This document shows, piece by piece, positions 36,587-47,572 of a DNA stretch of 64,000 nucleotides. The notes under the pieces were generated by a model, which saw only the letters and a list, made by a program, of their open reading frames with translations, did not search any database and was not told where the DNA came from. The position numbers and the translations under genes are program-made. The stretch's first letter is position 1. Each line of letters opens with the position of its first letter. Origin of the DNA: Daphnia pulex (taxonomy: Eukaryota > Arthropoda > Branchiopoda > Diplostraca > Daphniidae); NCBI RefSeq assembly GCF_021134715.1, contig NC_060027.1, forward strand, positions 2,976,001-3,040,000, given 5' to 3'.

Positions 36587-37324
36587 TTAACTATGGCGTC
36601 GTGCTGCTGTTGGTTGTATTATCCTTGATGGCTGGGTTGACCACTGGTGTACCAATGTCTCCTGGGTATGGCGGATACCAAACCGCAACGCCGGTGTCTT
36701 ACTATACAACAACATACGCAGCAACCGGATACTACACCCCCAAGGCCCTAGAGTATTAATTACACCATAACTTATGAAGTCCCGAACTTCTACACCGAAG
36801 CTTCGAAGTTTAACTCAGCCCCGGGTTAAACCACCAAGGCAGCGGAGTACTACACCACCAAGGCAGCGGAGTACTACACCACCAAGGCAGCGGAGTACTA
36901 CACCACCAAGGCAGCGGAGTACTACACCACCAAGGCAGCGGAGTACTACACCACCAAGGCAGCGGAGTACTACACCACCAAGGCAGCGGAGTACTACACC
37001 ACCAAGGCAGCGGAGTACTACACCACCAAGGCAGCGGAGTACTACACCACCAAGGCAGCTGCATATACGTACTACGTTGAACCGGAATGCTAAACCGAGG
37101 CTCCAGTTTTCTATACTACAGCCTGCGCTTCTCCTAGGTACTATACTACCAAGGCAACTGAGTATTACACCACTTCTTACGCTGCTACCACCTACTACAC
37201 CGAAGCTCCGAAGTTGTACTCTGTGCTGAGTTACCACACCATTAAGGAAGTCGAACATTACACCACAAACGCTTCCGCAACTTACTACATGGTGATTCCG
37301 AAATTTCTATTTGATTTTATTTAG
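36587..37324 (+). pseudogene. decayed Tyr-rich (YYTT) repeat gene 3, left arm
   Basis: Starts after an AG acceptor with a well-preserved signal sequence (GVVLLLVVLSLMAGLTTG) and continues GYGGYQTATPVSYYTTTYAATGYY. The repeat frame then meets stops near 36757, 36827 and 37091 and a shift near 36760, although Tyr-rich repeats continue to about 37324. It contains the 24-bp minisatellite encoding KAAEYYTT. Gene identity rests on the repeat pattern; cuticular or egg-case use is a guess. Confidence 0.6.
36836..37051 (+). repeat. 24-bp minisatellite, 9 units (left arm)
   Basis: Nine identical-looking 24-bp units, each encoding KAAEYYTT. The right arm has 22 units of the same repeat. Confidence 0.95.
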
Positions 37325-37836
37325 ATATGTCGGTTTTCTTCATGGTCATTGGTCATTGGGAATTAATTGTTGATCTCGATTGAGAAAATAAAATTTCTAA
37401 TGCCGGTAATTCGTTTGTATGACTTGGTAGTAACTTCAAGCCTGTCAACGTTGCGGCAGGTGTCTATTGGTGTTGGACTTCTTCAAGGCCAGTATCCTAC
37501 GTTGTGATTTGTCTGTTATGTTTTGGAAGTGATTACTGCCTTAATCGCTCTGCATACGGATTTGTTTTAGTGGTTCGACGTGAAGTTTCAAGGGAAAGTT
37601 ACGAAAGAAACTTGTAAATGTTGATTTTTGCAAATCTTATATGTAAGTAAAAGGCAATCGGCTGATCTTTGTATAATGAAAGACTTAGAAGTTGAGGAAA
37701 TTCCTCGACTAAACTTGGTATAAATTAAGAGACAATGAACAAAAAAATAAAAAGAATTGTGTTATATTGTCCCACCTCCACCCACAATTCCACCACATTT
37801 TACAGTCACATACATACATACATACACTTAAGTTAA
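37325..37836. other. palindrome left arm, between gene 3 and the MITE
   Basis: Nothing recognised. A short (CATA)n run at 37811-37827 precedes the MITE. Confidence 0.6.
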
Positions 37837-38096
37837 CCCGTTGGCTGCCACGCCATACAACCCGTAGGTTGCACTCTACTACTCTACGCGCCACGTCTGA
37901 AGGATCCATGACCAAGTGGGACTTACCATTGCTGACAAGTCCGTGCTGACAAGGGGGGACTAAGTGCATTGCCTGAAACAGGCTTGCCTTGCGGCAAATT
38001 TTGGGCTTGGCGACTCCCCGACCCCGCGGCTTTTAAACCACGAGACCGAACAGCGCGGCCCGTGCAGTGGAGAACAAAGGTGTGGCAGCCAACGGG
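37837..38096. mobile_element. piggyBac-like MITE, 260 bp (left arm)
   Basis: Terminal inverted repeats CCCGTTGGCTGCCAC...GTGGCAGCCAACGGG are flanked on both sides by TTAA (37833-37836 and 38097-38100), the target-site duplication and CCC-start typical of piggyBac-superfamily elements. There is no transposase frame. Both ends look whole. Confidence 0.85.
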
Positions 38097-38446
38097 TTAA
38101 CTAACACTAACACAATAATACCAACAATACGATGATCCACGTTGATGACGAGTCTCGGTGTCGGTCGCGATTTCACCGAGTTTCGTTCGCACCAGGAGCA
38201 GGGGCAACGTCCGACGGAGACCGGTGACGATTGTTAAAGATGGGAAAATCCATCTTCTCGACGTCTCCTCTGCATTACCTGAATCAAGACAAACAATTCT
38301 TATTAAGTGACATGCCAATAACAGTTACATAATAGTCACATAATACATATGGGATCATTGATCTGTTTTTTTTTGCTCAAAACTTCAAAGGCGCGCTTTA
38401 AATTGCTTAAAATCTACCTAACAATATTGAGAACTGTACACATAAC

Positions 38447-38831
38447 AAAGCTCACTTGCTAGTCTAAAAAAAAAATTCCGGAAGTATACCGGAAGTAACC
38501 ACAGCGCCTCAACCATTGAGCTGTCGTCATATTAAACCACATATTCGTGATCTCCATGAAATTTGGGGTCGAATAGGTGTGATTTAAACGAAATCCAAAA
38601 TTTGGGCAAAATCGAGAATTTTCCTGAACTATAGTTCAGGAAAATTTTCGAAACCGGAAGTACGAAAACGTAAAAAATATAACATGAACTTTACTACAAA
38701 TTTTACGAGGATCACGAATATGTGGTTCTTTTGCTCCTCAAATGAATATTTACTGAACTACAGACTGAAATGAGCAAACCGGAAGTAGAAAAAAAAGCAA
38801 AATATCGAAAATTTAACAAGTGAGCTTTGTT
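38447..38831. mobile_element. fold-back element, 385 bp (left arm)
   Basis: Ends AACAAAGCTCACTTG and CAAGTGAGCTTTGTT are perfect inverted repeats. The interior is also an imperfect inverted repeat: CATATTCGTGATC against GATCACGAATATG and repeated CCGGAAGTA motifs, with the exact palindrome TCCTGAACTATAGTTCAGGA (38626-38645) near the middle. Non-coding, probably a MITE. A related end lies at 46974-46990 outside the palindrome. Confidence 0.65.
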
Positions 38832-39971
38832 GCTGGCATAGTAATCGTCAGTTATCACTAAATATTTCAAAAAAATAACTGCCGATAAATGTTAAAAGAC
38901 ATGTGCAAAGTTTCTGAAACTGACTGTTTTGACAGCTGCAAATTTTCAAAAAGCCATCTAGCGTTGGAAAAAAGAAACTTCAATGTTAAACTTCGTTGGC
39001 GCGTAAGAAAGGCCTGATTTTGGAAACTACTACACAGACAGAGTCTAACTCAACTAGACTATTGGTAGATAATCTACGAAAATAAGTCAAATGTTGGGTA
39101 CCTGGGCATAATCCGGTGGTGAATGATGACAGGTGTGTCACAGCGGGCGGAAGCGAACACTGAAGTGATTTAATTCGCCAATGAAGCACAAGAAGCAGCG
39201 TACGTGGTGAAGATAAGGAACCGAACGTTGGTAGAAGTCCTTCTTCTGTCATGGACAAAAACCAGCGTTGGCTCAGGACTCACGATTCCATGAAGAAACT
39301 GCGTTGTAGATTGAAACTGGCGGCCGACTCGCGATCTCAGAGGACGTCATAAATAGTTCTGTAAAAATGAGTTGGGAATTAAAAGGAAGCTTGAACAAAA
39401 TTAACTCATAGTAGCATGGTAAAAGGTGATAATGATGTTTACCTTTATCATTTGGGTGACGAATTCAGTAAGGCATTTGACTTTCATCAAGCAGATCTGG
39501 AAATGTACTAAATGAACTCACACTCTTCATGTACATTCACTGAAACTGGAACTGTAATTAGCAATTGGATAAGGAAAATTATTTATATTATTTACAAATT
39601 TACATATGAAAAACAAAACTCTACCTATCTCTCATCTGGGTTGCCTTCTGAGCGGCTGTAGAAACAGTTGTACACTCGACAAACATTCTGACACAGGTTA
39701 CACTTGCAAGATTCAGAAAAGATCCACGGTCCATGCACAAGAACTTTTGTCTAATTCCACTGTATGTAAGCTTCAAATATGAGTTTCAGGCTTTTGACAC
39801 TCATAAGGATCTAATAGGATGGAAAGTGACTGAGCACTAAGTCAACTTAATTGTTGGAATGACGGACTGACTTTCTAGAATTAGAAGAAATGGATATAAT
39901 AGATAAAAAAAATAAGGAAACTAGGTCAAGATAAACCTACACCATAAACCTACAAACGAAGTTCAATTGAG
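38832..39971. other. inner part of palindrome left arm
   Basis: No gene recognised. Contains a CGCTAGATGGC motif (reverse complement at 38953-38963). Short open frames have no domain. Confidence 0.5.
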
Positions 39972-40138
39972 TAATTCGGAATCACAAAAGGGTTCTATGA
40001 ACGGTGGAGTTCTTCTGTCAGCAACCCTTATTTACTGACCGCTAGATGCCACTGTCTTCAATTGATTTTGTCATACAGCCTGCATCATGAAACATGGCGT
40101 TGTTGCTAACTTGCTATTTACTTATTTTTCTGTGAATT
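39972..40138. other. palindrome spacer (axis)
   Basis: About 167 bp of unique sequence between the arms. Includes CGCTAGATGCCACTG (around 40040). No gene. Confidence 0.8.
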
Positions 40139-41260
40139 CTCAATTGAACTTCGTTTGTGTAAGTTTATTTTGACCTAGTTTCTTTATTTTGAAATATTAC
40201 ATCAATCTCTTTAAATTCTAGAAAGTCAGTCCGTCATTCCAACAAGTTGACTTAGTGCTAAAGTTGCTTTCCATCCATTAGATCCTTATGAGTGTCAAAA
40301 GCCTGAAACTCATATTTGAAGCTTACATACAGTGGAATTAGACAAAAGTTCTTGTGCATGGACCGTGGATCTTTTCTGAATCTTGCAAGTGTAACCTGTG
40401 TCAGAATGTTTGTCGAGTGTACAACTGTTTCTACAGCCGCTCAGAAGGCAACCCAGATGAGAGATAGGTAGAGTTTTGTTTTTCATATGTAAATTTGTAA
40501 ATAATATAAATAATTTTCCTTATCCAATTGCTAATTACAGTTCCAGTTTCAGTGAATGTACATGAAGAGTGTGAGTTCATTTAGTACATTTCCAGATCTG
40601 CTTGATGAAAGTCAAATGCCTTACTGAATTCGTCACCCAAATGATAAAGGTAAACATCATTATCACCTTTTACCATGCTACTATGAGTTAATTTTGTTCA
40701 AGCTTCCTTTTAATTCCCAACTCATTTTTACAGAACTATTTATGACGTCCTCTGAGATCGCGAGTCGGCCGCCAGTTTCAATCTACAACGCAGTTTCTTC
40801 ATGGAATCGTGAGTCCTGAGCCAACGCTGGTTTTTGTCCATGACAGAAGAAGGACTTCTACCAACGTTCGGTTCCTTATCTTCACCACGTACGCTGCTTC
40901 TTGTGCTTCATTGGCGAATTAAATCACTTCAGTGTTCGCTTCCGCCCGCTGTGACACACCTGTCATCATTCACCACCGGATTATGCCCAGGTACCCAACA
41001 TTTGACTTATTTTCGTAGATTATCTACCAATAGTCTAGTTGAGTTAGACTCTGTCTGTGTAGTAGTTTCCAAAATCAGGCCTTTCTTACGCGCCAACGAA
41101 GTTTAACATTGAAGTTTCTTTTTTCCAACGCTAGATGGCTTTTTGAAAATTTGCAGCTGTCAAAACAGTCAGTTTCAGAAACTTTGCACATGTCTTTTAA
41201 CATTTATCGGCAGTTATTTTTTTGAAATATTTAGTGATAACTGACGATTACTATGCCAGC

Positions 41261-41645
41261 AACAAAGCTCACTTGTTAAATTTTCGATATTTTGCTTTTT
41301 TTTCTACTTCCGGTTTGCTCATTTCAGTCTGTAGTTCAGTAAATATTCATTTGAGGAGCAAAAGAACCACATATTCGTGATCCTCGTAAAATTTGTAGTA
41401 AAGTTCATGTTATATTTTTTACGTTTTCGTACTTCCGGTTTCGAAAATTTTCCTGAACTATAGTTCAGGAAAATTCTCGATTTTGCCCAAATTTTGGATT
41501 TCGTTTAAATCACACCTATTCGACCCCAAATTTCATGGAGATCACGAATATGTGGTTTAATATGACGACAGCTCAATGGTTGAGGCGCTGTGGTTACTTC
41601 CGGTATACTTCCGGAATTTTTTTTTTAGACTAGCAAGTGAGCTTT
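41261..41645. mobile_element. fold-back element, 385 bp (right arm copy)
   Basis: Mirror image of the element at 38447-38831, with the same AACAAAGCTCACTTG ends. Confidence 0.65.
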
Positions 41646-41995
41646 GTTATGTGTACAGTTCTCAATATTGTTAGGTAGATTTTAAGCAATTTAAAGCGCG
41701 CCTTTGAAGTTTTGAGCAAAAAAAAACAGATCAATGATCCCATATGTATTATGTGACTATTATGTAACTGTTATTGGCATGTCACTTAATAAGAATTGTT
41801 TGTCTTGATTCAGGTAATGCAGAGGAGACGTCGAGAAGATGGATTTTCCCATCTTTAACAATCGTCACCGGTCTCCGTCGGACGTTGCCCCTGCTCCTGG
41901 TGCGAACGAAACTCGGTGAAATCGCGACCGACACCGAGACTCGTCATCAACGTGGATCATCGTATTGTTGGTATTATTGTGTTAGTGTTAGTTAA

Positions 41996-42255
41996 CCCGT
42001 TGGCTGCCACACCTTTGTTCTCCACTGCACGGGCCGCGCTGTTCGGTCTCGTGGTTTAAAAGCCGCGGGGTCGGGGAGTCGCCAAGCCCAAAATTTGCCG
42101 CAAGGCAAGCCTGTTTCAGGCAATGCACTTAGTCCCCCCTTGTCAGCACGGACTTGTCAGCAATGGTAAGTCCCACTTGGTCATGGATCCTTCAGACGTG
42201 GCGCGTAGAGTAGTAGAGTGCAACCTACGGGTTGTATGGCGTGGCAGCCAACGGG
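41996..42255. mobile_element. piggyBac-like MITE, 260 bp (right arm copy)
   Basis: Mirror image of 37837-38096, with the same CCCGTTGGCTGCCAC ends and flanking TTAA. It was duplicated with the arm rather than inserted twice. Confidence 0.85.
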
Positions 42256-42767
42256 TTAACTTAAGTGTATGTATGTATGTATGTGACTGTAAAATGTGGT
42301 GGAATTGTGGGTGGAGGTGGGACAATATAACACAATTCTTTTTATTTTTTTGTTCATTGTCTCTTAATTTATACCAAGTTTAGTCGAGGAATTTCCTCAA
42401 CTTCTAAGTCTTTCATTATACAAAGATCAGCCGATTGCCTTTTACTTACATATAAGATTTGCAAAAATCAACATTTACAAGTTTCTTTCGTAACTTTCCC
42501 TTGAAACTTCACGTCGAACCACTAAAACAAATCCGTATGCAGAGCGATTAAGGCAGTAATCACTTCCAAAACATAACAGACAAATCACAACGTAGGATAC
42601 TGGCCTTGAAGAAGTCCAACACCAATAGACACCTGCCGCAACGTTGACAGGCTTGAAGTTACTACCAAGTCATACAAACGAATTACCGGCATTAGAAATT
42701 TTATTTTCTCAATCGAGATCAACAATTAATTCCCAATGACCAATGACCATGAAGAAAACCGACATAT

Positions 42768-43817
42768 CTAAATAAAATCAAATAGAAATTTCGGAATCAC
42801 CATGTAGTAAGTTGCGGAAGCGTTTGTGGTGTAATGTTCGACTTCCTTAATGGTGTGGTAACTCAGCACAGAGTACAACTTCGGAGCTTCGGTGTAGTAG
42901 GTGGTAGCAGCGTAAGAAGTGGTGTAATACTCAGTTGCCTTGGTAGTATAGTACCTAGGAGAAGCGCAGGCTGTAGTATAGAAAACTGGAGCCTCGGTTT
43001 AGCATTCCGGTTCAACGTAGTACGTATATGCAGCTGCCTTGGTGGTGTAGTACTCCGCTGCCTTGGTGGTGTAGTACTCCGCTGCCTTGGTGGTGTAGTA
43101 CTCCGCTGCCTTGGTGGTGTAGTACTCCGCTGCCTTGGTGGTGTAGTACTCCGCTGCCTTGGTGGTGTAGTACTCCGCTGCCTTGGTGGTGTAGTACTCC
43201 GCTGACTTGGTGGTGTAGTACTCCGCTGACTTGGTGGTGTAGTACTCCGCTGCCTTGGTGGTGTAGTACTCCGCTGCCTTGGTGGTGTAGTACTCCGCTG
43301 CCTTGGTGGTGTAGTACTCCGCTGCCTTGGTGGTGTAGTACTCCGCTGCCTTGGTGGTGTAGTACTCCGCTGCCTTGGTGGTGTAGTACTCCGCTGCCTT
43401 GGTGGTGTAGTACTCCGCTGCCTTGGTGGTGTAGTACTCCGCTGCCTTGGTGGTGTAGTACTCCGCTGCCTTGGTGGTGTAGTACTCCGCTGCCTTGGTG
43501 GTGTAGTACTCCGCTGCCTTGGTGGTGTAGTACTCCGCTGCCTTGGTGGTGTAGTACTCCGCTGCCTTGGTGGTTTAACCCGGGGCTGAGTTAAACTTCG
43601 AAGCTTCGGTGTAGAAGTTCGGGACTTCATAAGTTATGGTGTAATTAATACTCTAGGGCCTTGGGGGTGTAGTATCCGGTTGCTGCGTATGTTGTTGTAT
43701 AGTAAGACACCGGCGTTGCGGTTTGGTATCCGCCATACCCAGGAGACATTGGTACACCAGTGGTCAACCCAGCCATCAAGGATAATACAACCAACAGCAG
43801 CACGACGCCATAGTTAA
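42768..43817 (-). pseudogene. decayed Tyr-rich (YYTT) repeat gene 3, right arm
   Basis: Mirror copy of 36587-37324 with the same stops and shift, lengthened by the larger minisatellite. The signal sequence GVVLLLVVLSLMAG is preserved near 43790. Confidence 0.6.
43041..43568 (-). repeat. 24-bp minisatellite, 22 units (right arm)
   Basis: Twenty-two 24-bp units encoding KAAEYYTT on the minus strand. Two adjacent units (around 43201-43250) share a C-to-A change on the plus strand that converts KAAE to KSAE. The mirror array in the left arm has only nine units and lacks the variants. Confidence 0.95.
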
Positions 43818-43918
43818 CTAGACGGTACAAAATATGAACATCAATTTTCAATATGAAATATCATATTAACAAAGAGAAAAAAATAATAAAGTGAAACAAA
43901 ACATGTAGAAACAATATT

Positions 43919-44714
43919 TACCGTTTGGTTGTAGTATAATACTCGGTGGCCTTGGTAAACAGGAGCCTCAGTTTGGTAGTAGCTTGGAGCAGAGTAATAC
44001 TTGGGTTCCTCGGTGTAGTAAACTGGGGCACTGTACGTTGATGTGTAACATGTGGCCTCTTCGGTGTAGTAGTTGGGGGCTTCGTCATAGTAGCTAGGTG
44101 TAGCGTAGGTTGTGGTGTAGTTAACTGCAGCCTTGGTGTAGTATTTCAGTTCAACGTAGTATGAAGGAGCAGCTGCTGTGTTGTAAGCATAGGCTACGTA
44201 GTACTTCGCCGCCTCAGTTGTAGTGCCTCGGGGATGTAGTACTCAGGCGCTTTGGTGATGTAACTCGGGGCAGCGTTATTTGTAGCGTAACTCTTGAGCC
44301 TTGGTGGTGTAGCACTTGGGGGCCTCGGTGTTGTAAGTAGATGTTGCGTATGTTGACTTCGTTGCGTAGTAAGGCGGCGGCGTGGTGTAGTATTCTTTCG
44401 CTGCTGTTGCTTGGTCTCCACCATGACCAGAAGACATCAGTAAACCCGTGGTCGACCCAACCTTCAACGATAAGACACCAAACAGCAGCACGGCGCCAGA
44501 GTGAACTAAACAATATAAACGATTTGAACATTATCGAATATAAACTCATAACTACTAATATAAACTGAAAACAAGACAAAATTGATTCACGACTCGAAAT
44601 AAAGATGAATTTTTACCCGTGATTGCGAACTGGTTGTACAATGAAGAAGGCAGTTGGTGACAAATAGTGGGCTGCAGTTGTTGCCGTGATGGAGATACTC
44701 ACTCGACTGATCCC
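43919..44714 (-). pseudogene. decayed Tyr-rich (YYTT) repeat gene 2, right arm
   Basis: Mirror copy of 35690-36485 with the same lost start codon and frame breaks. Confidence 0.6.
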
Positions 44715-44938
44715 TATTGACTTTTCTCTTGCCACTAATACGACTTTTTCTCACCCTGACCCCTCTCTTAAGCCTTACGACTATTATACCTCCTCGATAA
44801 TATAGCAAACACTTTCTGTTCTCACCCAACCTTACACCACCGCATTGACAGATTTGCATAATGATCTCCGCGACCTTCAAGGGTGAAGGACATGCTAATT
44901 GGACGTTGCTGGGGGTGGGTGTACAACAAACAATATCA

Positions 44939-45291
44939 AATTAATACCAAATGGTTATGGCTTAATACGAATGGGATCACGATGTAGAACTCGAGCTCTT
45001 TAGTGATGCATCTCGCGGCAGCATAAATTGTAGTGTAATACTTTGAAGCCTCGGTGGAGTAGTATTTCAGGACAACAACCAACAGCAGCACGACGCCACA
45101 GTTTGCTAAACAATAAATTATTGGAACATTAATATTCTACTGACTAAAAAACAATAGAAATTGATACTAAATAACAAGTAACAGAATATTTACTTGGGAT
45201 TGCGAACTGATGATGATACGATGAAGAATGCAGCTGGTGACCAATAGTGCGCTGAAGTTGTTACCGTGTCGGAGATACTCGTTCGACTGAT
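44939..45291 (-). pseudogene. decayed Tyr-rich (YYTT) repeat gene 1, right arm
   Basis: Mirror copy of 35113-35465, truncated in the same way. Confidence 0.55.
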
Positions 45292-45312
45292 CCTTGTCGA
45301 CTTTTCTCTCTC

Positions 45313-45320
45313 CTTTTATA
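45313..45320 (-). promoter_or_regulatory. TATA box of decayed Tyr-rich gene 1 (right arm)
   Basis: Mirror of 35084-35091, with the same spacing to an ATCAGTCG initiator. Confidence 0.6.
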
Positions 45321-45676
45321 CGACATTTTTCTCACCCTGACCCACATCTTATACCTTGCGGCTTTTGTACCTGCTTGATATGTTACACGTGTCGTCCTCA
45401 CCCAACCTCTACACCACCGCATTGACAGTTTTACGTAATGATCTCCGTGACCTTCGAAAGTGAAGGAAATGCAAACTGGCCTTTCCTTCTTTAGGTTGAC
45501 GTTGCTGGGGTTGGGTCTACAAAAACCAAAATCAATACCAAATGGCTGAGCCTTGCGGCTATTGTACCTGCTGAAAATGATGCAACACGTCCAGTTCTCA
45601 CCCAATCTCTACACCGCCGCATTGACAATTTTACACAATGTTTCCCTCGACCTTCAAGCGTGAAGGATATGCAAAC

Positions 45677-47572
45677 TGGCCGGCCCGTCAAGATAGGAGT
45701 TACCTAAAATATTAATAAATTATTGCATTTTTATGAAAAAAACAAATGTGGTTACTTGTAAGTACCTTTACATTTGTTATGTGTGGTTGTCATCTAGGTG
45801 TTTGTCAAAATGGGAAACAACCGCCTCAATACTTCTTGCCTCAGATAAAATTGCTCACAAGTTTCAATGATGGGTTAATTTAATTCTGCCATGGCCAAAG
45901 TTGAAAGGAACTGTTCAAGCTGATGGTGCTGGCATGAGTAGTTCCACGTTTTATGGTCTTCGACGCCAATTTCTTCCTGGTTGCCATTTTCTTCGATGAA
46001 GATGTTTCTTGCAAGGAAGTATTTGCGCCCATGTCGGTCATTATCCAAATATTCCAGAAACTAATTAAATAGGAGAAATGAGAAACTTCGTTGAAACAAC
46101 CAGAAAATGCTATGCAAAATCATCTTGAATTAAATGAAAAATTAAAATGGAATGGCCGTGCATAAGTAGTTACTTGCTGCAGACGAATTATTGAAAATCC
46201 AGTGTTACTTTTATGAAGCTGGATGCCGACTTACGCTCCACAATCATTTTTGAAGTAACTTAACCAGGGGAATGGAGAAATAATTACAATTAATATTAAT
46301 TAAAATCAATTAATATCATCTCATTGGAGAGATGATAATAAGTAATTAAACAAATTCAATTTTTTCTATCAGAAACTTTATCAGAGAATTTTAATGTGGA
46401 AACGAAGTCCTAAATTATTAAGTTACTCAACATTATTACTTATACTGTTCTCAATTACTTTCACACTGCTTTCAGATGTGACGAAACGTGCAACATGCAG
46501 CAAGATACGACATTTTGAGGAAATCAGGAAATGTACTGCAAACCACATTCCACATGGAATTGACATGTATAAATTGAAGGTCATGTTACCAGTAAATTAA
46601 CCATGAAAAACATTTAAATTAAGAATAAAAGCACGAATTACCTTTTCTTATGAAGATCAATTGACAATTTCAAGAAAGAAAGTAAAGAAAATACCCCGTA
46701 ATGAGTAATGACTAACGTAACCATCGATAACCATCCTCGGATAGATAGAAAGACAATCGTCTCAGGTCTCAGCACTTTGATGACCACGCCCCCTCTAGAA
46801 CACGAACACACTAGAGCTGAATAGTTCAATCCCTAAACACACTGAAATAATTTGCCACCTAGTGAGAGCAATAAGCATCCACGAACGACTAGAGTCGGAC
46901 GGAAAATAAACCAAACATTCGTCATCTCCGGGAAATAGATTTAGTAGAAAAAAAAAAGAATTATCGAAAAATTAACAAGTGAGCTTTGTTAGTGGAATAG
47001 TTATTATCAGCCATCACCAAAAAGTTACCACACAATAACTGCCAATGACAAAGGCCCAGCAGTCCAGCACTGACCCAATGTCAATGATCTCCGTGCCAGG
47101 ACCACACAATTCCAATAAAGAAACTGTGGATTGCGAAGTTCGCGTAGGAAATAAGTATTAAATCAAATATACTTGACTTCATGTGCATGGATATAGAAAA
47201 CAAAACGGAAAATTAGGTTTCTATAATTCAATCAATTGTTATGTATCATTTTAAAAAGAACAATTGATTAATTGAACCTGTGACGAACTAAATGATTCGG
47301 TGATAGCAGAGTTTGATGACTCTGGTGATAGTGATTGTGATTTGTGATCAACATCCAACATATTTGAAAATTCAAGGTAAAAAAAAAAAAAAACATTAAT
47401 CATGAACTGGCAACTTTTTCCCTTTACGACTTTACGGAACATTTTTTATGCGGACTGTTGACGTCCGCAAAACACCTGACGCTGTTTTGAAATTTCTGAA
47501 ACTCGTCACTCACACTGGAGTTGAATGACTTCCTAAGTAAACTGTTTAGTGATTAGATATTCCTCTTCTTAA
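45677..47572. other. intergenic between palindrome and BPNT2
   Basis: Holds the BPTF-like fragment listed separately and, at about 46962-47050, a partial copy of repeat sequence found at 38810-38900 (end AACAAGTGAGCTTTGTT plus diverged flank). A 68-codon open frame at 46394-46600 has a hydrophobic stretch but no recognised family. The last few hundred bases are probably the BPNT2 promoter. Confidence 0.5.
45875..46060 (-). pseudogene. fragment resembling BPTF/NURF301, one exon
   Basis: After an ATTAG acceptor the minus strand reads about 61 codons (YLDNDRHGRKYFLARNIFIE, then KTWNYSCQHHQLEQFLSTLA) and a stop. This resembles the conserved segment of the nucleosome-remodelling subunit BPTF/NURF301 whose family pattern is D.R.RKYWFL.RRIF.E...WYYST..QLEQL. 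The usual W of KYW is missing and WYYST is WNYSC. I see no neighbouring exons of that gene, so it is most likely a duplicated, decaying piece. Identity comes from memory of the family. Confidence 0.45.

Larger units (their letters stand above)
34728..39971. repeat. left arm of the 11-kb palindrome
   Basis: Reverse complement of 40139-45676. The outer boundary is sharp: homology starts at GTTTGCATATCC (34728) and the flanking bases differ. Over 34728 to about 39850 the arms appear almost identical by eye; one difference noticed is in the frame at 34799-35143. The innermost 100 bp or so are clearly more diverged, with substitutions and small indels. The only large length difference is 13 fewer units of a 24-bp repeat. 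The arm carries three decayed Tyr-rich gene copies, a piggyBac-like MITE and a fold-back element. Confidence 0.95.
40139..45676. repeat. right arm of the 11-kb palindrome
   Basis: Reverse complement of the left arm. Coordinates pair as x + y = 80092 between about 39850 and the minisatellite and as x + y = 80404 outside it; the 312-bp step is exactly 13 units of 24 bp. The outer end is sharp at 45676, where GGATATGCAAAC gives way to unrelated flank. Confidence 0.95.

Noticed and set aside
37837-38096. tRNA-like reading of the GTGGTTTAAAAGCCGC segment inside the MITE
   Set aside because: No D-arm or T-arm folds around it; the TTAA and inverted ends explain the sequence better.
40834-41106. Open frame of 90 codons present in both palindrome arms
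   Set aside because: Identical in both arms only because the arms are copies; no domain, signal peptide or splice context.
36836-43568. 24-bp repeats as a CRISPR array
   Set aside because: Units are directly adjacent with no unique spacers and encode a protein repeat; this is a eukaryotic minisatellite.
46140-46175. KLKWNG-like reading on the plus strand, suggesting another BPTF exon
   Set aside because: Opposite strand and wrong order relative to the BPTF-like fragment, very short and followed by a stop; coincidence is likelier.
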